A DNA stretch of 64,000 bases from Candidatus Kapaibacterium sp. Its GTDB lineage: Bacteria > Bacteroidota > Ignavibacteria > Kapaibacteriales > HRBIN21. A program made the translations under genes and the position numbers. The notes beneath the pieces were generated by a model, which saw nothing but the letters and a program-made list of their open reading frames with translations, did not search any database and was not told where the DNA came from. Positions 51,315 through 59,945 of this stretch are shown piece by piece. Within the stretch, counting starts at the first letter, position 1. Each line of letters starts with the position of its first letter. The DNA lies in NCBI GenBank assembly GCA_938084565.1, contig CALKEU010000001.1:1-64000 (forward strand), written 5' to 3'.

Positions 51315-52271
51315 ATGAGCATTCTGGTCGATCGCTCAACACGCCTCCTCGTTCAGGGCGTCACAGGGACAGAAGGCACTTTCCACACAGCCCAGATGCT
51401 CCAATACGGTACAAACGTCGTCGCCGGAGTCACCCCCGGCAAAGGGGGGATTCTGTACACTGGCAAAGGCGCCGACGTTTTCCCGCGGGCAATTCCAATC
51501 TTCAACACCGTACGGGAAGCCGTTGAGGCCACTGGCGCCAATGCTACCGTCATTTTCGTTCCTGCCCCCTTTGCGGCTGATGCGCTGCTCGAGGCCATAG
51601 AAGCTGAAATTCCCCTGATCGTCTGCATCACCGAAGGCATTCCCGTCCGTGACATGCTCCGCGTGGCCGAAGCGCTCCGTGGGAGTTCCTCACGCTTGAT
51701 CGGGCCCAACTGCCCTGGCATCATTACGCCTGGGGAGTGCAAAATCGGTATCATGCCCGGCTTCATTCACCGTCCGGGAACCATTGGGATCATCTCCCGG
51801 AGCGGGACCTTGACGTACGAGGCCGTCAAGCAAATCACCGATGCAGGGCTGGGGCAATCTACCTGTATTGGCATTGGAGGCGATCCCATCATCGGGTCCG
51901 ATTTCGTGGATTTGCTGCAGCTCTTCAACGACGATCCCGCAACAGAGGCCATTCTCCTCATTGGCGAAATCGGGGGCACCGCCGAAGAGGAGGCCGCCGA
52001 ATTCGTCCGGCAGTACGTTCACAAACCCGTCTTTGGCTTCGTCGCGGGGCGAACTGCTCCTCCGGGGCGCCGCATGGGGCATGCTGGAGCTATTATTAGC
52101 GGCGGTCGCGGGACGGCGGCGGAGAAAATTGCAGCTTTCGAAGCAGCTGGCATCACGGTCATTGAGTCCCCTGCCCACATTGGCTCGACCATTGCTGCGG
52201 CACTGACCCAGCGCAATCAACGTCGTACCCGCTCGCACACGCGCAAGTCAGTCCGATCCAAACGCCCCTGA
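51315..52271 (+). CDS. sucD: Succinyl-CoA ligase alpha subunit
   Basis: The 318-residue protein starts at ATG 51315 ([18 protein letters not shown]), 36 nt inside the ORF-track start. It interconverts succinyl-CoA and succinate with nucleotide triphosphate synthesis in the TCA cycle. The phosphohistidine is H256 in [11 protein letters not shown], with the CoA-binding VQGVTGTEG and [11 protein letters not shown] segments. It is longer than the usual 288-295 residues because of a basic, probably disordered tail ([20 protein letters not shown]). sucC is not in the window. It leads directly to ndk 3 bp later, which could use the GTP or ATP produced. Confidence 0.93.
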   Translation: MSILVDRSTRLLVQGVTGTEGTFHTAQMLQYGTNVVAGVTPGKGGILYTGKGADVFPRAIPIFNTVREAVEATGANATVIFVPAPFAADALLEAIEAEIPLIVCITEGIPVRDMLRVAEALRGSSSRLIGPNCPGIITPGECKIGIMPGFIHRPGTIGIISRSGTLTYEAVKQITDAGLGQSTCIGIGGDPIIGSDFVDLLQLFNDDPATEAILLIGEIGGTAEEEAAEFVRQYVHKPVFGFVAGRTAPPGRRMGHAGAIISGGRGTAAEKIAAFEAAGITVIESPAHIGSTIAAALTQRNQRRTRSHTRKSVRSKRP

Positions 52272-52274
52272 ACC

Positions 52275-52703
52275 ATGGTCGAGCGCACGCTAGCCATTAT
52301 CAAACCCGATGCTGTCCGACGCAATCTCATTGGCGAGATCATCACAGCCATCACGCACGCCGGTTTTCGCATCGTCGGCATGAAGTTCGTGCACATGACG
52401 AAAGAACAAGCGGAGCACTTCTACGAGATCCACCGTGGGCGCTCCTTCTTCGAAGAGCTCACCCGCTTCATGAGTAGCGGGCCCGTCGTCGTTCTGGCTT
52501 TAGAGAAGGAACGGGCCGTGGAAGACTTCCGTGCCCTCATCGGGGCCACCGATCCGGCCGAAGCCCTACCGGGAACAATCCGCCACCGATTCGGGACATC
52601 GAAGGGGGAGAATGCCATCCACGGCTCTGATTCGCTCGAAAATGCTGCCCGAGAGATCGCCTTCTTCTTCAGCCAAACTGAACTGCTCGATCACAGTCCG
52701 TGA
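52275..52703 (+). CDS. ndk: Nucleoside diphosphate kinase
   Basis: The 142-residue NDK transfers the gamma-phosphate between nucleoside di- and triphosphates. The catalytic histidine is H116 in [41 protein letters not shown] and [16 protein letters not shown] complete the active site. RHRFG replaces the common RGDFG; this is a minor variation. The 3-bp gap after sucD suggests joint expression. Its stop overlaps the next gene's GTG start by 4 nt (GTGA). Confidence 0.96.
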   Translation: MVERTLAIIKPDAVRRNLIGEIITAITHAGFRIVGMKFVHMTKEQAEHFYEIHRGRSFFEELTRFMSSGPVVVLALEKERAVEDFRALIGATDPAEALPGTIRHRFGTSKGENAIHGSDSLENAAREIAFFFSQTELLDHSP

Positions 52704-53722
52704 AAGCCAGATACGCAATGTTGCTCCAAGCCTTGAGAGGCAGGCCCTGCTCGAGCCGGCTACGAGTGGTGTTCCTGCTCGGCTTACTCTTCGGCTGCGC
52801 CACACCTCCGCTCAATGCCCAGATTGCTGGGGAGCAGCCAGCCGTTCGAGAACCGATCCGCCCGCGCTTGCTCGCTACCATCCCGGTCGGACGCATCCGC
52901 TACTATGAACTCCACGAGCAGAGCCGCATTGATCGCCACTTCCCCGACAGCACAACGCAGACCTTCGAACGGGAAGTCACCTACACGCTGCGCCTCTATG
53001 CTTTTACGTCCCGTGATAATGGAATGACCGAGCTGGCCTGCCGCGTCGATGAGCTGACCTACCGCTTTCGGCAGGACACCGTACAGCTGACCTTCTCGAG
53101 CCGCAACCCTCTGCATCACCGCCGCCTGCCCGATCTCGATTTTGTCAGCACCGTCCTGGGCACAGAGCTCGAAATCCTTCTCTCGCCCTACGGGGATATT
53201 GCCCGCATTGGAGGAGAGCAGCTAGATTGGCTTCGCGACTACCTCCGGGGTCAGCTGGAGACCGACCCCCCGCGCCTGGCAGCGTGGCTTTCGGCCGTCT
53301 CTGATACTCGATGGGCTTCTTTGTTCGACCTTCACAAAGGTGTCATCCCTGGCACACGCGTGCGTGAAGATTCGAGCTGGCAGCGGTTGGTAACTCTCTG
53401 GATCGAGGGTGCCCAATGGCGGGACACAGCGCATGTTCACATTGCACGGACAACGGACACAACACGCGTCCTTGTCGGAGTACTACCGGCGTTGGCACCC
53501 CTGAGCTCAACGGTCTGGCTGCCGGACCTCTTCCCCACGCCTGCCACACTGATCCACGGTAGAGGGCATGCACAGATAACGGTGGAGCTAGCCCCGCGCG
53601 GGCTCATTCTCAACTCAATGCTCCATGCCTATACCGATGCCGAGCTCACAAGGGCCACTGGAGCACCCTTCCGTCAAACCACACAGGTAACTCTGACATG
53701 GCGCTTTCTGCGGGAAGAATGA
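52700..53722 (+). CDS. Exported protein of unknown function, paralog of the next gene (DUF6263-like)
   Basis: Read from GTG 52700, this is a 340-residue protein with an N-terminal signal (about 20-41, [19 protein letters not shown]); a lipid-modified cysteine at about 33 is possible. The body is beta-rich, with [29 protein letters not shown] (about 145-175) that aligns with PDFAHLTALLGAEVRMLVTPDGRIDSVFG of the next gene. The repeating '[13 protein letters not shown]' pattern and later LTWRFLREE strand recall DUF6263-type proteins of Bacteroidota; this is tentative. It begins in a GTGA overlap with ndk and ends in an ATGA overlap with its paralog. Confidence 0.6.
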   Translation: MKARYAMLLQALRGRPCSSRLRVVFLLGLLFGCATPPLNAQIAGEQPAVREPIRPRLLATIPVGRIRYYELHEQSRIDRHFPDSTTQTFEREVTYTLRLYAFTSRDNGMTELACRVDELTYRFRQDTVQLTFSSRNPLHHRRLPDLDFVSTVLGTELEILLSPYGDIARIGGEQLDWLRDYLRGQLETDPPRLAAWLSAVSDTRWASLFDLHKGVIPGTRVREDSSWQRLVTLWIEGAQWRDTAHVHIARTTDTTRVLVGVLPALAPLSSTVWLPDLFPTPATLIHGRGHAQITVELAPRGLILNSMLHAYTDAELTRATGAPFRQTTQVTLTWRFLREE

Positions 53723-54747
53723 AGTGGAGCCTCCTAACCTGGACATGGCTCATGCTGGCCGCATGCCGTCCCCAGAGCGGACAGAACTACGGCTCTGCAG
53801 CCGTTTTGGCCGACGATTCCCTTCTATCGGTGCCCGTAGAGCATATCTCTATTCCGGACACCCTCCGCTATGCCGTCACGCCCCGAGAGTGGTATAGCTA
53901 CTGGATGCTCCGCACCGATACGGTGCAGACCGATACAACCCAGCAGCTGAGCATCGTACGCCAGTACTACACGAAGACCATCCACCGTATCGCCCCCGAT
54001 GGGCGGATCGAGCTCAGTGTGCGGATTGATACTCTCATTGCCGCCTTCACCCTACCGGGAGATACAGCCGGACACGCTCGGCACTTCTCGTATGATTCCC
54101 GCAAGGCCGACGACCGGAACAACCCAGATTTCGCCCACCTGACTGCACTGCTCGGGGCGGAGGTACGCATGCTGGTCACTCCCGATGGACGTATCGACTC
54201 CGTCTTTGGCCTACGCACCGTCCTTGACCGCCTCCGGCAGTTGAGCCGAGATACCTTGCCCGCAGCTCTCGAACCGATGCTAGAGCAGCAGTTGGCCGAA
54301 CAACTCTACCGCCCCTTGCAACAGGAGTATTTAGCCTTCCCCAACACACCGCTGGACAGCACACGGCGCTGGCAGCACCAGTACCCCGACGTCGTAGCCT
54401 CCCTCTTCCCGACCCAGAATGTTGCAGAATATCGCATCGTCGGAGCACGCAAAAAGGGTGATCGTGTCATACTCGAGGTCGATGCACGGCTGCGCTCCCG
54501 CCCCCGACAACGCCAGTTTCAAGAGGGGGCTCTCCGAGCTGAACTCCGCAACGAAGTCCTCTCCGGCAGCGGACGCATCCTGGTCGATGCTCAGCAGGGG
54601 TATACCGTCAGCAAAGAGGTACACGTCTCTTCTCGCTTCGAGCTGCTCGTGCGCGATACACTCCAGCAGCAGACGGAGCATTTCCGGCACAGAGCCAGCT
54701 CCTATGTCCAGTTCCGGCTTGCCCAACGAGGATGGTTGACGAACTGA
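53719..54747 (+). CDS. Lipoprotein of unknown function, paralog of the previous gene
   Basis: The preferred 342-residue product starts at ATG 53719 ([18 protein letters not shown]), giving an ATGA overlap with the paralog and a clean lipobox (LAAC, lipidated cysteine at about 16). The body has alternating strands rich in D/R/T (RTDTVQTDTTQQLS, DGRIELSVRIDTLI) and a helix-rich middle (DRLRQLSRDTLPAALEPMLEQQL). The C-terminal strands SRFELLVRDTLQQQTEHF end the fold. No known enzyme motif is visible. It overlaps the GAF gene by 16 nt, so all four genes from sucD on appear coupled. Confidence 0.6.
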   Translation: MKWSLLTWTWLMLAACRPQSGQNYGSAAVLADDSLLSVPVEHISIPDTLRYAVTPREWYSYWMLRTDTVQTDTTQQLSIVRQYYTKTIHRIAPDGRIELSVRIDTLIAAFTLPGDTAGHARHFSYDSRKADDRNNPDFAHLTALLGAEVRMLVTPDGRIDSVFGLRTVLDRLRQLSRDTLPAALEPMLEQQLAEQLYRPLQQEYLAFPNTPLDSTRRWQHQYPDVVASLFPTQNVAEYRIVGARKKGDRVILEVDARLRSRPRQRQFQEGALRAELRNEVLSGSGRILVDAQQGYTVSKEVHVSSRFELLVRDTLQQQTEHFRHRASSYVQFRLAQRGWLTN

Positions 54748-56711
54748 AGCGTCTGCTGCGCCTTCTCACACCGGTGGATTGGCTCGCTGCCGGTGTAGTT
54801 GTTCTTGGGCTCCTCATAGCCTTCTTGCTCGAGGAGGCTGCTATCCGGCTGATTGGGATTTCGATTGCCCTCTTAGGTGCTGTGGCTTTCTTCCTGCTTC
54901 TCTCCCAGCGCCTCGGGGAGGAGAGTTCTTACAGCCCTCTGTTACGCTCCCAAGCGGCACGGCTCCGCACAACGGTCCAGCAAGCCGGCGGGAGCACTCG
55001 AGTCATCTTTGACGACTTTGCCCAAACCTTTGCCGAACAGCCCACGGGATCACCGCCCCGGCAGGCAGCAGACATCGTGCAGGGGGAAGAGTTTGGCGAT
55101 GAAATCTCCGGAGTCCGCATTGTCAAACGCCTTCCCCGACGCCCGACTCCACCGGCTCCCTCACGGCCGGCCCCGGCTCCAGCAGCTGTCGAACCCCCAC
55201 CGGCTCGTATCCGCTCGGTGAGCCTCCCAGAGTTCGTCGTCGCCCCACCGGAAGCTGCACCGACCGAACTCCGCCACTCTTTCCGCACGCTTCTTGAACG
55301 CCTGCTGCAGCTGATATGCATCATCACCCCTACGCGCACGGCCGCACTCTTCTGGCTCGATGCCGAACGGCAGCTACTGGTCCTAGAGGCCTGGCGCTCG
55401 GAGACGCCGGAGCTCCTCAGCGAGCAGCGGAAGTTCCCGCTCGGGCGCGACATCGTCAGCCAAATTGCCTCAGGAGGGCGCGCGGAGATTGTCACCGATA
55501 TCCAGCCCACAGCGGAACTGGAGCTCTTGCCCTACTACCGACAGCCTGCAGGCACAAGCTCCGTTGTGGGAGTCCCCATCATCCTACAACAGCAGACCGT
55601 CGGGGTCCTCTGCCTGGACAGCACACAACCCCAAGCCTACACGGCCACGACGGTGAGTCTGCTCGGGCATGTCATTCTGCTTGTCAGTGGGCTGCTTGAG
55701 AGCTACATTCAGCACTACGACCTCCAACAGAAAGCCCGAGCGTGGGAAGTAGCCCGTACGTTCTGGGAGCTTACGACAGGGAGCGAATCCGAGCTAGCTG
55801 AGCACATCCTGGAGCTCTTCGCTACCCTAACACGTGCCCCGACGCTGCTGCTCTGCCTCTACTCCCCCGAGCATCGCCGATGGCACATCGCTGCGCTCCG
55901 AGCCCCAGCTGTGTGGCAGTCCTTACAAGGAGCCTTCTGCAGGCTGGATGATACTCTCGTCGGGAGCGCTATCCAGCACGGCGAACCCCAGCGCTGGCCC
56001 AGCAAGGGCCTTGCTCATCGACTCCATCCGGACGAACCTCCACCTTTAGAGTCCGCTTACGGCTATGCCATCCCTCTCCGCTCCCCCACGCACGCTTATG
56101 GGGCTCTCTACTGTGAGCTGCTCGAACCGCTCTCCCCGCAAGAGCTCGACTTGCTACAGAGTGTGGGCGAGTGGTGTGGCGGAATAGTCGAGCACTGGTA
56201 TTGGCACCAGCAGCTCCGCGGTGGGCTCTGGTTTTACCCCCATCTGGGAGTCTGGAGCGAGGAAGGCTTCCGCTATCGAATAAGCGAAGAAGTCGAACGC
56301 ACGGTTCATCTGCAGCATTCGACAGCTCTCTGCGCAGTCCAACTGGACCGCTACGGTGTGCTGGCCGATATCCCAGCGTCCCGGCTGCGGGAATTCCTTG
56401 CCGAGCACATACTCCCTCTGCTGCAGGGGCGACTGCGTCCCTGCGACCAGATCGGCTACCTCAGCGATGATACGCTCGGCCTTCTCTTGCCGGGCATGGA
56501 TCTCACACACGCTCACCTGTGGGCTGAGACGGTGCGCAAACAAGTTGCCACCACTGTCTTAAGCTTCCAAGCGCACCGTCTGACCGTCACACTCAGTATT
56601 GGCCTCACGGATGTCCGGCGGCATTCCAGGAGTGCCGAGGCTCTCCAGGCCGTGCAGAATGCCCTCTCTCGTGCCCTTCAAAAAGGCAACTGCGTCGTCG
56701 TCTATGGCTAA
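54732..56711 (+). CDS. Membrane protein with two GAF domains and a degenerate GGDEF domain
   Basis: The 659-residue protein has two N-terminal membrane helices (about 14-35 and 38-56), a disordered Pro-rich linker (about 130-165, RPTPPAPSRPAPAPAAVEPPP), a GAF domain (about 185-325; FRTLLERLLQLICIITP, SVVGVPIILQQQTVGVLCLDS), a second GAF (about 345-495) and a GGDEF-like fold (about 510-659). The signature GGDEF is replaced by GYLSDDT, with LGLLLPGMDLTHAHLWAETVRKQV and LTVTLSIGLTDV retained, so c-di-GMP synthesis is improbable. It may bind c-di-GMP or act as a scaffold. It overlaps the rnr start by 8 nt. Confidence 0.78.
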   Translation: MVDELKRLLRLLTPVDWLAAGVVVLGLLIAFLLEEAAIRLIGISIALLGAVAFFLLLSQRLGEESSYSPLLRSQAARLRTTVQQAGGSTRVIFDDFAQTFAEQPTGSPPRQAADIVQGEEFGDEISGVRIVKRLPRRPTPPAPSRPAPAPAAVEPPPARIRSVSLPEFVVAPPEAAPTELRHSFRTLLERLLQLICIITPTRTAALFWLDAERQLLVLEAWRSETPELLSEQRKFPLGRDIVSQIASGGRAEIVTDIQPTAELELLPYYRQPAGTSSVVGVPIILQQQTVGVLCLDSTQPQAYTATTVSLLGHVILLVSGLLESYIQHYDLQQKARAWEVARTFWELTTGSESELAEHILELFATLTRAPTLLLCLYSPEHRRWHIAALRAPAVWQSLQGAFCRLDDTLVGSAIQHGEPQRWPSKGLAHRLHPDEPPPLESAYGYAIPLRSPTHAYGALYCELLEPLSPQELDLLQSVGEWCGGIVEHWYWHQQLRGGLWFYPHLGVWSEEGFRYRISEEVERTVHLQHSTALCAVQLDRYGVLADIPASRLREFLAEHILPLLQGRLRPCDQIGYLSDDTLGLLLPGMDLTHAHLWAETVRKQVATTVLSFQAHRLTVTLSIGLTDVRRHSRSAEALQAVQNALSRALQKGNCVVVYG

Positions 56712-58890
56712 ATCTCCAAAACGGGCAACTTCCTATTATCCCGAACTTGCCGATGCCGTCCTACGGCTGCTCCGAGAGCGCCCCCACCGGGCAGACGAGC
56801 TCGCCCGCCGTCTGGGGATTGCGGGGGACCCCGAACGCAAACAGGAGCTGCTCGGTACCCTTGACTGGCTCCACGCTCAAGGGCTCGTCCGCCGTGGCTC
56901 CCGCCGTCGTTACTCCCTCCACATGCTCGAGGATAGCCCGTCTGTGGAAGGCACCCTCTCGATCGAACACGGCATCGGGATTGTCCGCAGTGGCCATCCG
57001 GATTACCCTGAGATTGTCATCCGGCGCCATCATCTGGGAACAGCTCTTCCGGGTGATCGTGTTTGCGTGCGCCCCTTGCGCGAAACTTCCCGCCGTAAGC
57101 CCCGCGGCGAAGTAATCAGCATCCTCCATCGCTCGCACCACCTCATCAGCGGCACTGTAGAGTACGACGGCACCTTCTTCTTCCTCGTCCCTGACGACGA
57201 GAGCTACTACGTCGACTTCCTCCTACCGCCTGACAAACTCAAGGGAGCACGCCACGGCGATAAGGTTCTGGCCCGCTTCTCTCGATGGACCGATCCGTCC
57301 AAGAGCCCCGAAGCCGAGGTTGTCGAGGTACTCGGGCGAGCCGGGGATCCACGGACAGAGTTTGCCAGCGTCCTCAGGGAATTTGCTCTCCCCTCCCGCT
57401 TTCCACCGGAAGTCGAGGAGGAAGTGCAACGCCTAGCGCATCCACCCACGGTAGATGAACGAGCCCGCCGCCGAGATTTCCGGGATGAGGTGACCTTCAC
57501 GATCGATCCGGAAGACGCAAAAGACTTCGACGATGCCCTCTCCATCCGCCGCCTCCCGAACGGCAATCTCTTGCTCGGGGTCCATATTGCCGATGTCAGC
57601 TTCTACGTTCCTGAAGGCAGCGCAACAGACCTGGAAGCTTTCAAGCGGGGCACGAGCGTGTACTTGGTCGACCGCGTCATCCCGATGTTGCCGGAGGTAC
57701 TCTCGACAGACATCTGCTCCCTGGTGCCCGAGCAGGATCGGCTTACCTTCTCCGTACTCATGGAGTTCACCCCCGAGGGCTCTCTGCAGCGCTATGAGCT
57801 CTGCGAATCTGTGATCCGGAGCCGACGGCGCTTTACGTATCCGGAGGTTCAACACATCATCGAGACGGGGAAGGGGCCGTATGCTGAGCAGATCCTCCTC
57901 CTGCACCACCTTGCACAGACCTTACGTCGGCGCCGTTTCAGCGAAGGCGGCATCGACTTCGAGACAGTCGAGCTGACCTTCCAGCTCGATGAGCAGGGCT
58001 TCCCTATCGCCGTGCTCCCCAAGGGCCGGACCGACGCCACCAGTCTGGTCGAAGAGTGTATGCTAGCGGCCAATCGTACGGTCACCCGTTTCGTCTACGA
58101 TCGCTCACGCCAATGGGGGTTCAGCGAGCCCCTGCCCTTCCTGTACCGCATCCACGATATCCCTGACCCGGCCAAACTGCAGGAGGTCCTGCACATTCTG
58201 CGTGCTCTCGGCTTGCCTATCCGCACCCCACCCCGCACATCGAGCGAATGGGCAGAACTGCTCACACTGTTAGAAGGCCGCCCCGAACGGCTCATCTTGC
58301 ACCAGCTGCTCTTGCGAGCGATGGCCAAAGCAGTCTACTCCCCACATAACATTGGGCACTATGGCCTCGGGTTTGCTGCCTATGCTCACTTCACCTCCCC
58401 AATCCGCCGCTATCCCGACCTCATCATCCATCGCCTCCTGAAGGAGTACGTGCAGCCGCGGAAGCCCTCTGTACGCCGCCTCCGCCGCCTCCAGAGCTAT
58501 TTGGAGCAAGCTGGGGAACACTGCTCGCAGCGCGAGCAGCTTGCCGTCGAAGCCGAGCGCGCTTCTGTCAAAGTGGCCCAAACACTGCTTGCCAGCCGCC
58601 TACTGGGGCGCAGATTCCGGGGAACCGTTACCGGCCTTACCTCCTTCGGCCTCTTCGTCCTCCTGGATGGGTGCTTGGTGGAAGGGCTCCTCCCCCTCCG
58701 AGCAATGCCTGAGGATTTCTATACGTTCGATGAACGCCGCTACCGCTTCGTAGGCAAGCGGACGCGCCAGAGTTTCACGCTCGGCACCCGGGTAAAGGTA
58801 CAGATTGCTCGCGTCGACCTCAAGCGGCGCCACATTGACCTGCGCCTCGTTGCAGTCCCTCACGGGAGCACCGGTGGCGGGACATCATAG
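56704..58890 (+). CDS. rnr: Ribonuclease R family 3'-5' exoribonuclease
   Basis: The 728-residue protein starts at ATG 56704 (MAKSPKRATSYYPELADAVL); the ORF-track 5' extension is shadow. Order of domains: N-terminal winged-helix (about 10-80), two cold-shock-like domains (about 85-240), RNB catalytic domain from about 255 with the metal-binding DPEDAKDFDDALSI and HIADVSFYV, then HNIGHYGLGFAAYAHFTSPIRRYPDLIIHRLL, and C-terminal S1 domain (about 640-715). It degrades structured RNA and takes part in rRNA quality control. It overlaps tail-to-tail with the S2P gene by 31 nt. Confidence 0.95.
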   Translation: MAKSPKRATSYYPELADAVLRLLRERPHRADELARRLGIAGDPERKQELLGTLDWLHAQGLVRRGSRRRYSLHMLEDSPSVEGTLSIEHGIGIVRSGHPDYPEIVIRRHHLGTALPGDRVCVRPLRETSRRKPRGEVISILHRSHHLISGTVEYDGTFFFLVPDDESYYVDFLLPPDKLKGARHGDKVLARFSRWTDPSKSPEAEVVEVLGRAGDPRTEFASVLREFALPSRFPPEVEEEVQRLAHPPTVDERARRRDFRDEVTFTIDPEDAKDFDDALSIRRLPNGNLLLGVHIADVSFYVPEGSATDLEAFKRGTSVYLVDRVIPMLPEVLSTDICSLVPEQDRLTFSVLMEFTPEGSLQRYELCESVIRSRRRFTYPEVQHIIETGKGPYAEQILLLHHLAQTLRRRRFSEGGIDFETVELTFQLDEQGFPIAVLPKGRTDATSLVEECMLAANRTVTRFVYDRSRQWGFSEPLPFLYRIHDIPDPAKLQEVLHILRALGLPIRTPPRTSSEWAELLTLLEGRPERLILHQLLLRAMAKAVYSPHNIGHYGLGFAAYAHFTSPIRRYPDLIIHRLLKEYVQPRKPSVRRLRRLQSYLEQAGEHCSQREQLAVEAERASVKVAQTLLASRLLGRRFRGTVTGLTSFGLFVLLDGCLVEGLLPLRAMPEDFYTFDERRYRFVGKRTRQSFTLGTRVKVQIARVDLKRRHIDLRLVAVPHGSTGGGTS

Positions 58891-59942
58891 ATGCCATTGT
58901 AACTGAAGCAGATCGCAAAGAGCCCCAGTGCAAGCCAGCCCAACACTCTCCGACCCGGCGTCAGCGGTTGCTGATCCGGCAGAGGTGGATGCTCCAAACG
59001 GATGAACCATCGCGTGAGAAGCGCCCACAGTAACCATCCCTCCCATGCCCGAAAGTACCACGGCGCAACACGCTCAACACCCTGCAGAAGCGGCAGCACC
59101 GTGCGCTGGAGCACTTGCACCAACAAGTGGGGAGAATCCACACTTAAAAGCTGCACCAACCACCCCAACAGCGGGCCAAGCCCCAGCAGAACCAGTCCCC
59201 ACCAGACCAGCCGGGCTAATACTACGTGGAAGCTGCCGAAGAGCGCATACGTAATGTGCCCGCCGTCCAACTGCCCGAGCGGTAGCAGATTGAGCATCGT
59301 CACAAAGAGGCCAAACCACCCAACGCAGAGAAAGGGATAGTGATACATCTCATTCATCGGAGGCACGAAACTCCCAGGCCGAGCAAACACAGAAGCCAGC
59401 CAGTGGTACAGTGGGATATCGCCGAAATGTAACCCCCACGAGGGAATCTCCCCCAGGAGGCGGTACTCCGGATGGATGGCCTCGATATACTCCCGCGGAG
59501 GGAGTGTCTGAAACCCAATGATGAGGATGAGCACACTGACGAGCAACCCTGCCAGTGGACCCGCTATTCCAATATCGAAGAGGGCTTGCCGAGACGGAAT
59601 GGGCGACCGAGCACGAATGAGCGCCCCGAGCGTACCGAAGGGGAAGAAGAAGGGGAGGGGAACGGGCAAAAAGTATGGCAAACTGACCTCTACCCGGTGG
59701 AATCGCGCAGCGAAGTAATGCCCGAATTCATGTGCCATGAGAAAGCACATGATGAGCACCGCATAGGTGAGGCCATAGTGGAGATTGGAGAGCTCCAACG
59801 GGTCTTTCCCCATCCACTGCACTCCAGCCAGGAGGACGGAGAAAAAAGTCAGACCAAACAGGAGCCCATGCAACCAGAGGCGTTGCCGAACAACTGGACG
59901 AACCCCAACAGCAGGCAGGCGCGGCAGCGGCGTATAACCCAT
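58860..59942 (-). CDS. Site-2 protease-type intramembrane metalloprotease (M50)
   Basis: The 360-residue polytopic membrane protein carries the zinc motif H71-E-F-G-H75 in FLMAHEFGHYFAARFHRVEV and the third ligand D226 in LGQLDGGHITYALFG. The extended GIAGPLAGLLVSVLILIIG segment is typical of S2P/FtsH-like site-2 proteases without PDZ. Substrates are unknown; S2P usually activates sigma factors or transcription factors by cleaving anchors. It is the last gene of the minus-strand run lysS-S2P (3 bp gap) and its end is buried in rnr by 31 nt of convergent overlap. Confidence 0.88.
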   Translation of the reverse strand: MGYTPLPRLPAVGVRPVVRQRLWLHGLLFGLTFFSVLLAGVQWMGKDPLELSNLHYGLTYAVLIMCFLMAHEFGHYFAARFHRVEVSLPYFLPVPLPFFFPFGTLGALIRARSPIPSRQALFDIGIAGPLAGLLVSVLILIIGFQTLPPREYIEAIHPEYRLLGEIPSWGLHFGDIPLYHWLASVFARPGSFVPPMNEMYHYPFLCVGWFGLFVTMLNLLPLGQLDGGHITYALFGSFHVVLARLVWWGLVLLGLGPLLGWLVQLLSVDSPHLLVQVLQRTVLPLLQGVERVAPWYFRAWEGWLLWALLTRWFIRLEHPPLPDQQPLTPGRRVLGWLALGLFAICFSYNGIYDVPPPVLP

Positions 59943-59945
59943 GGC

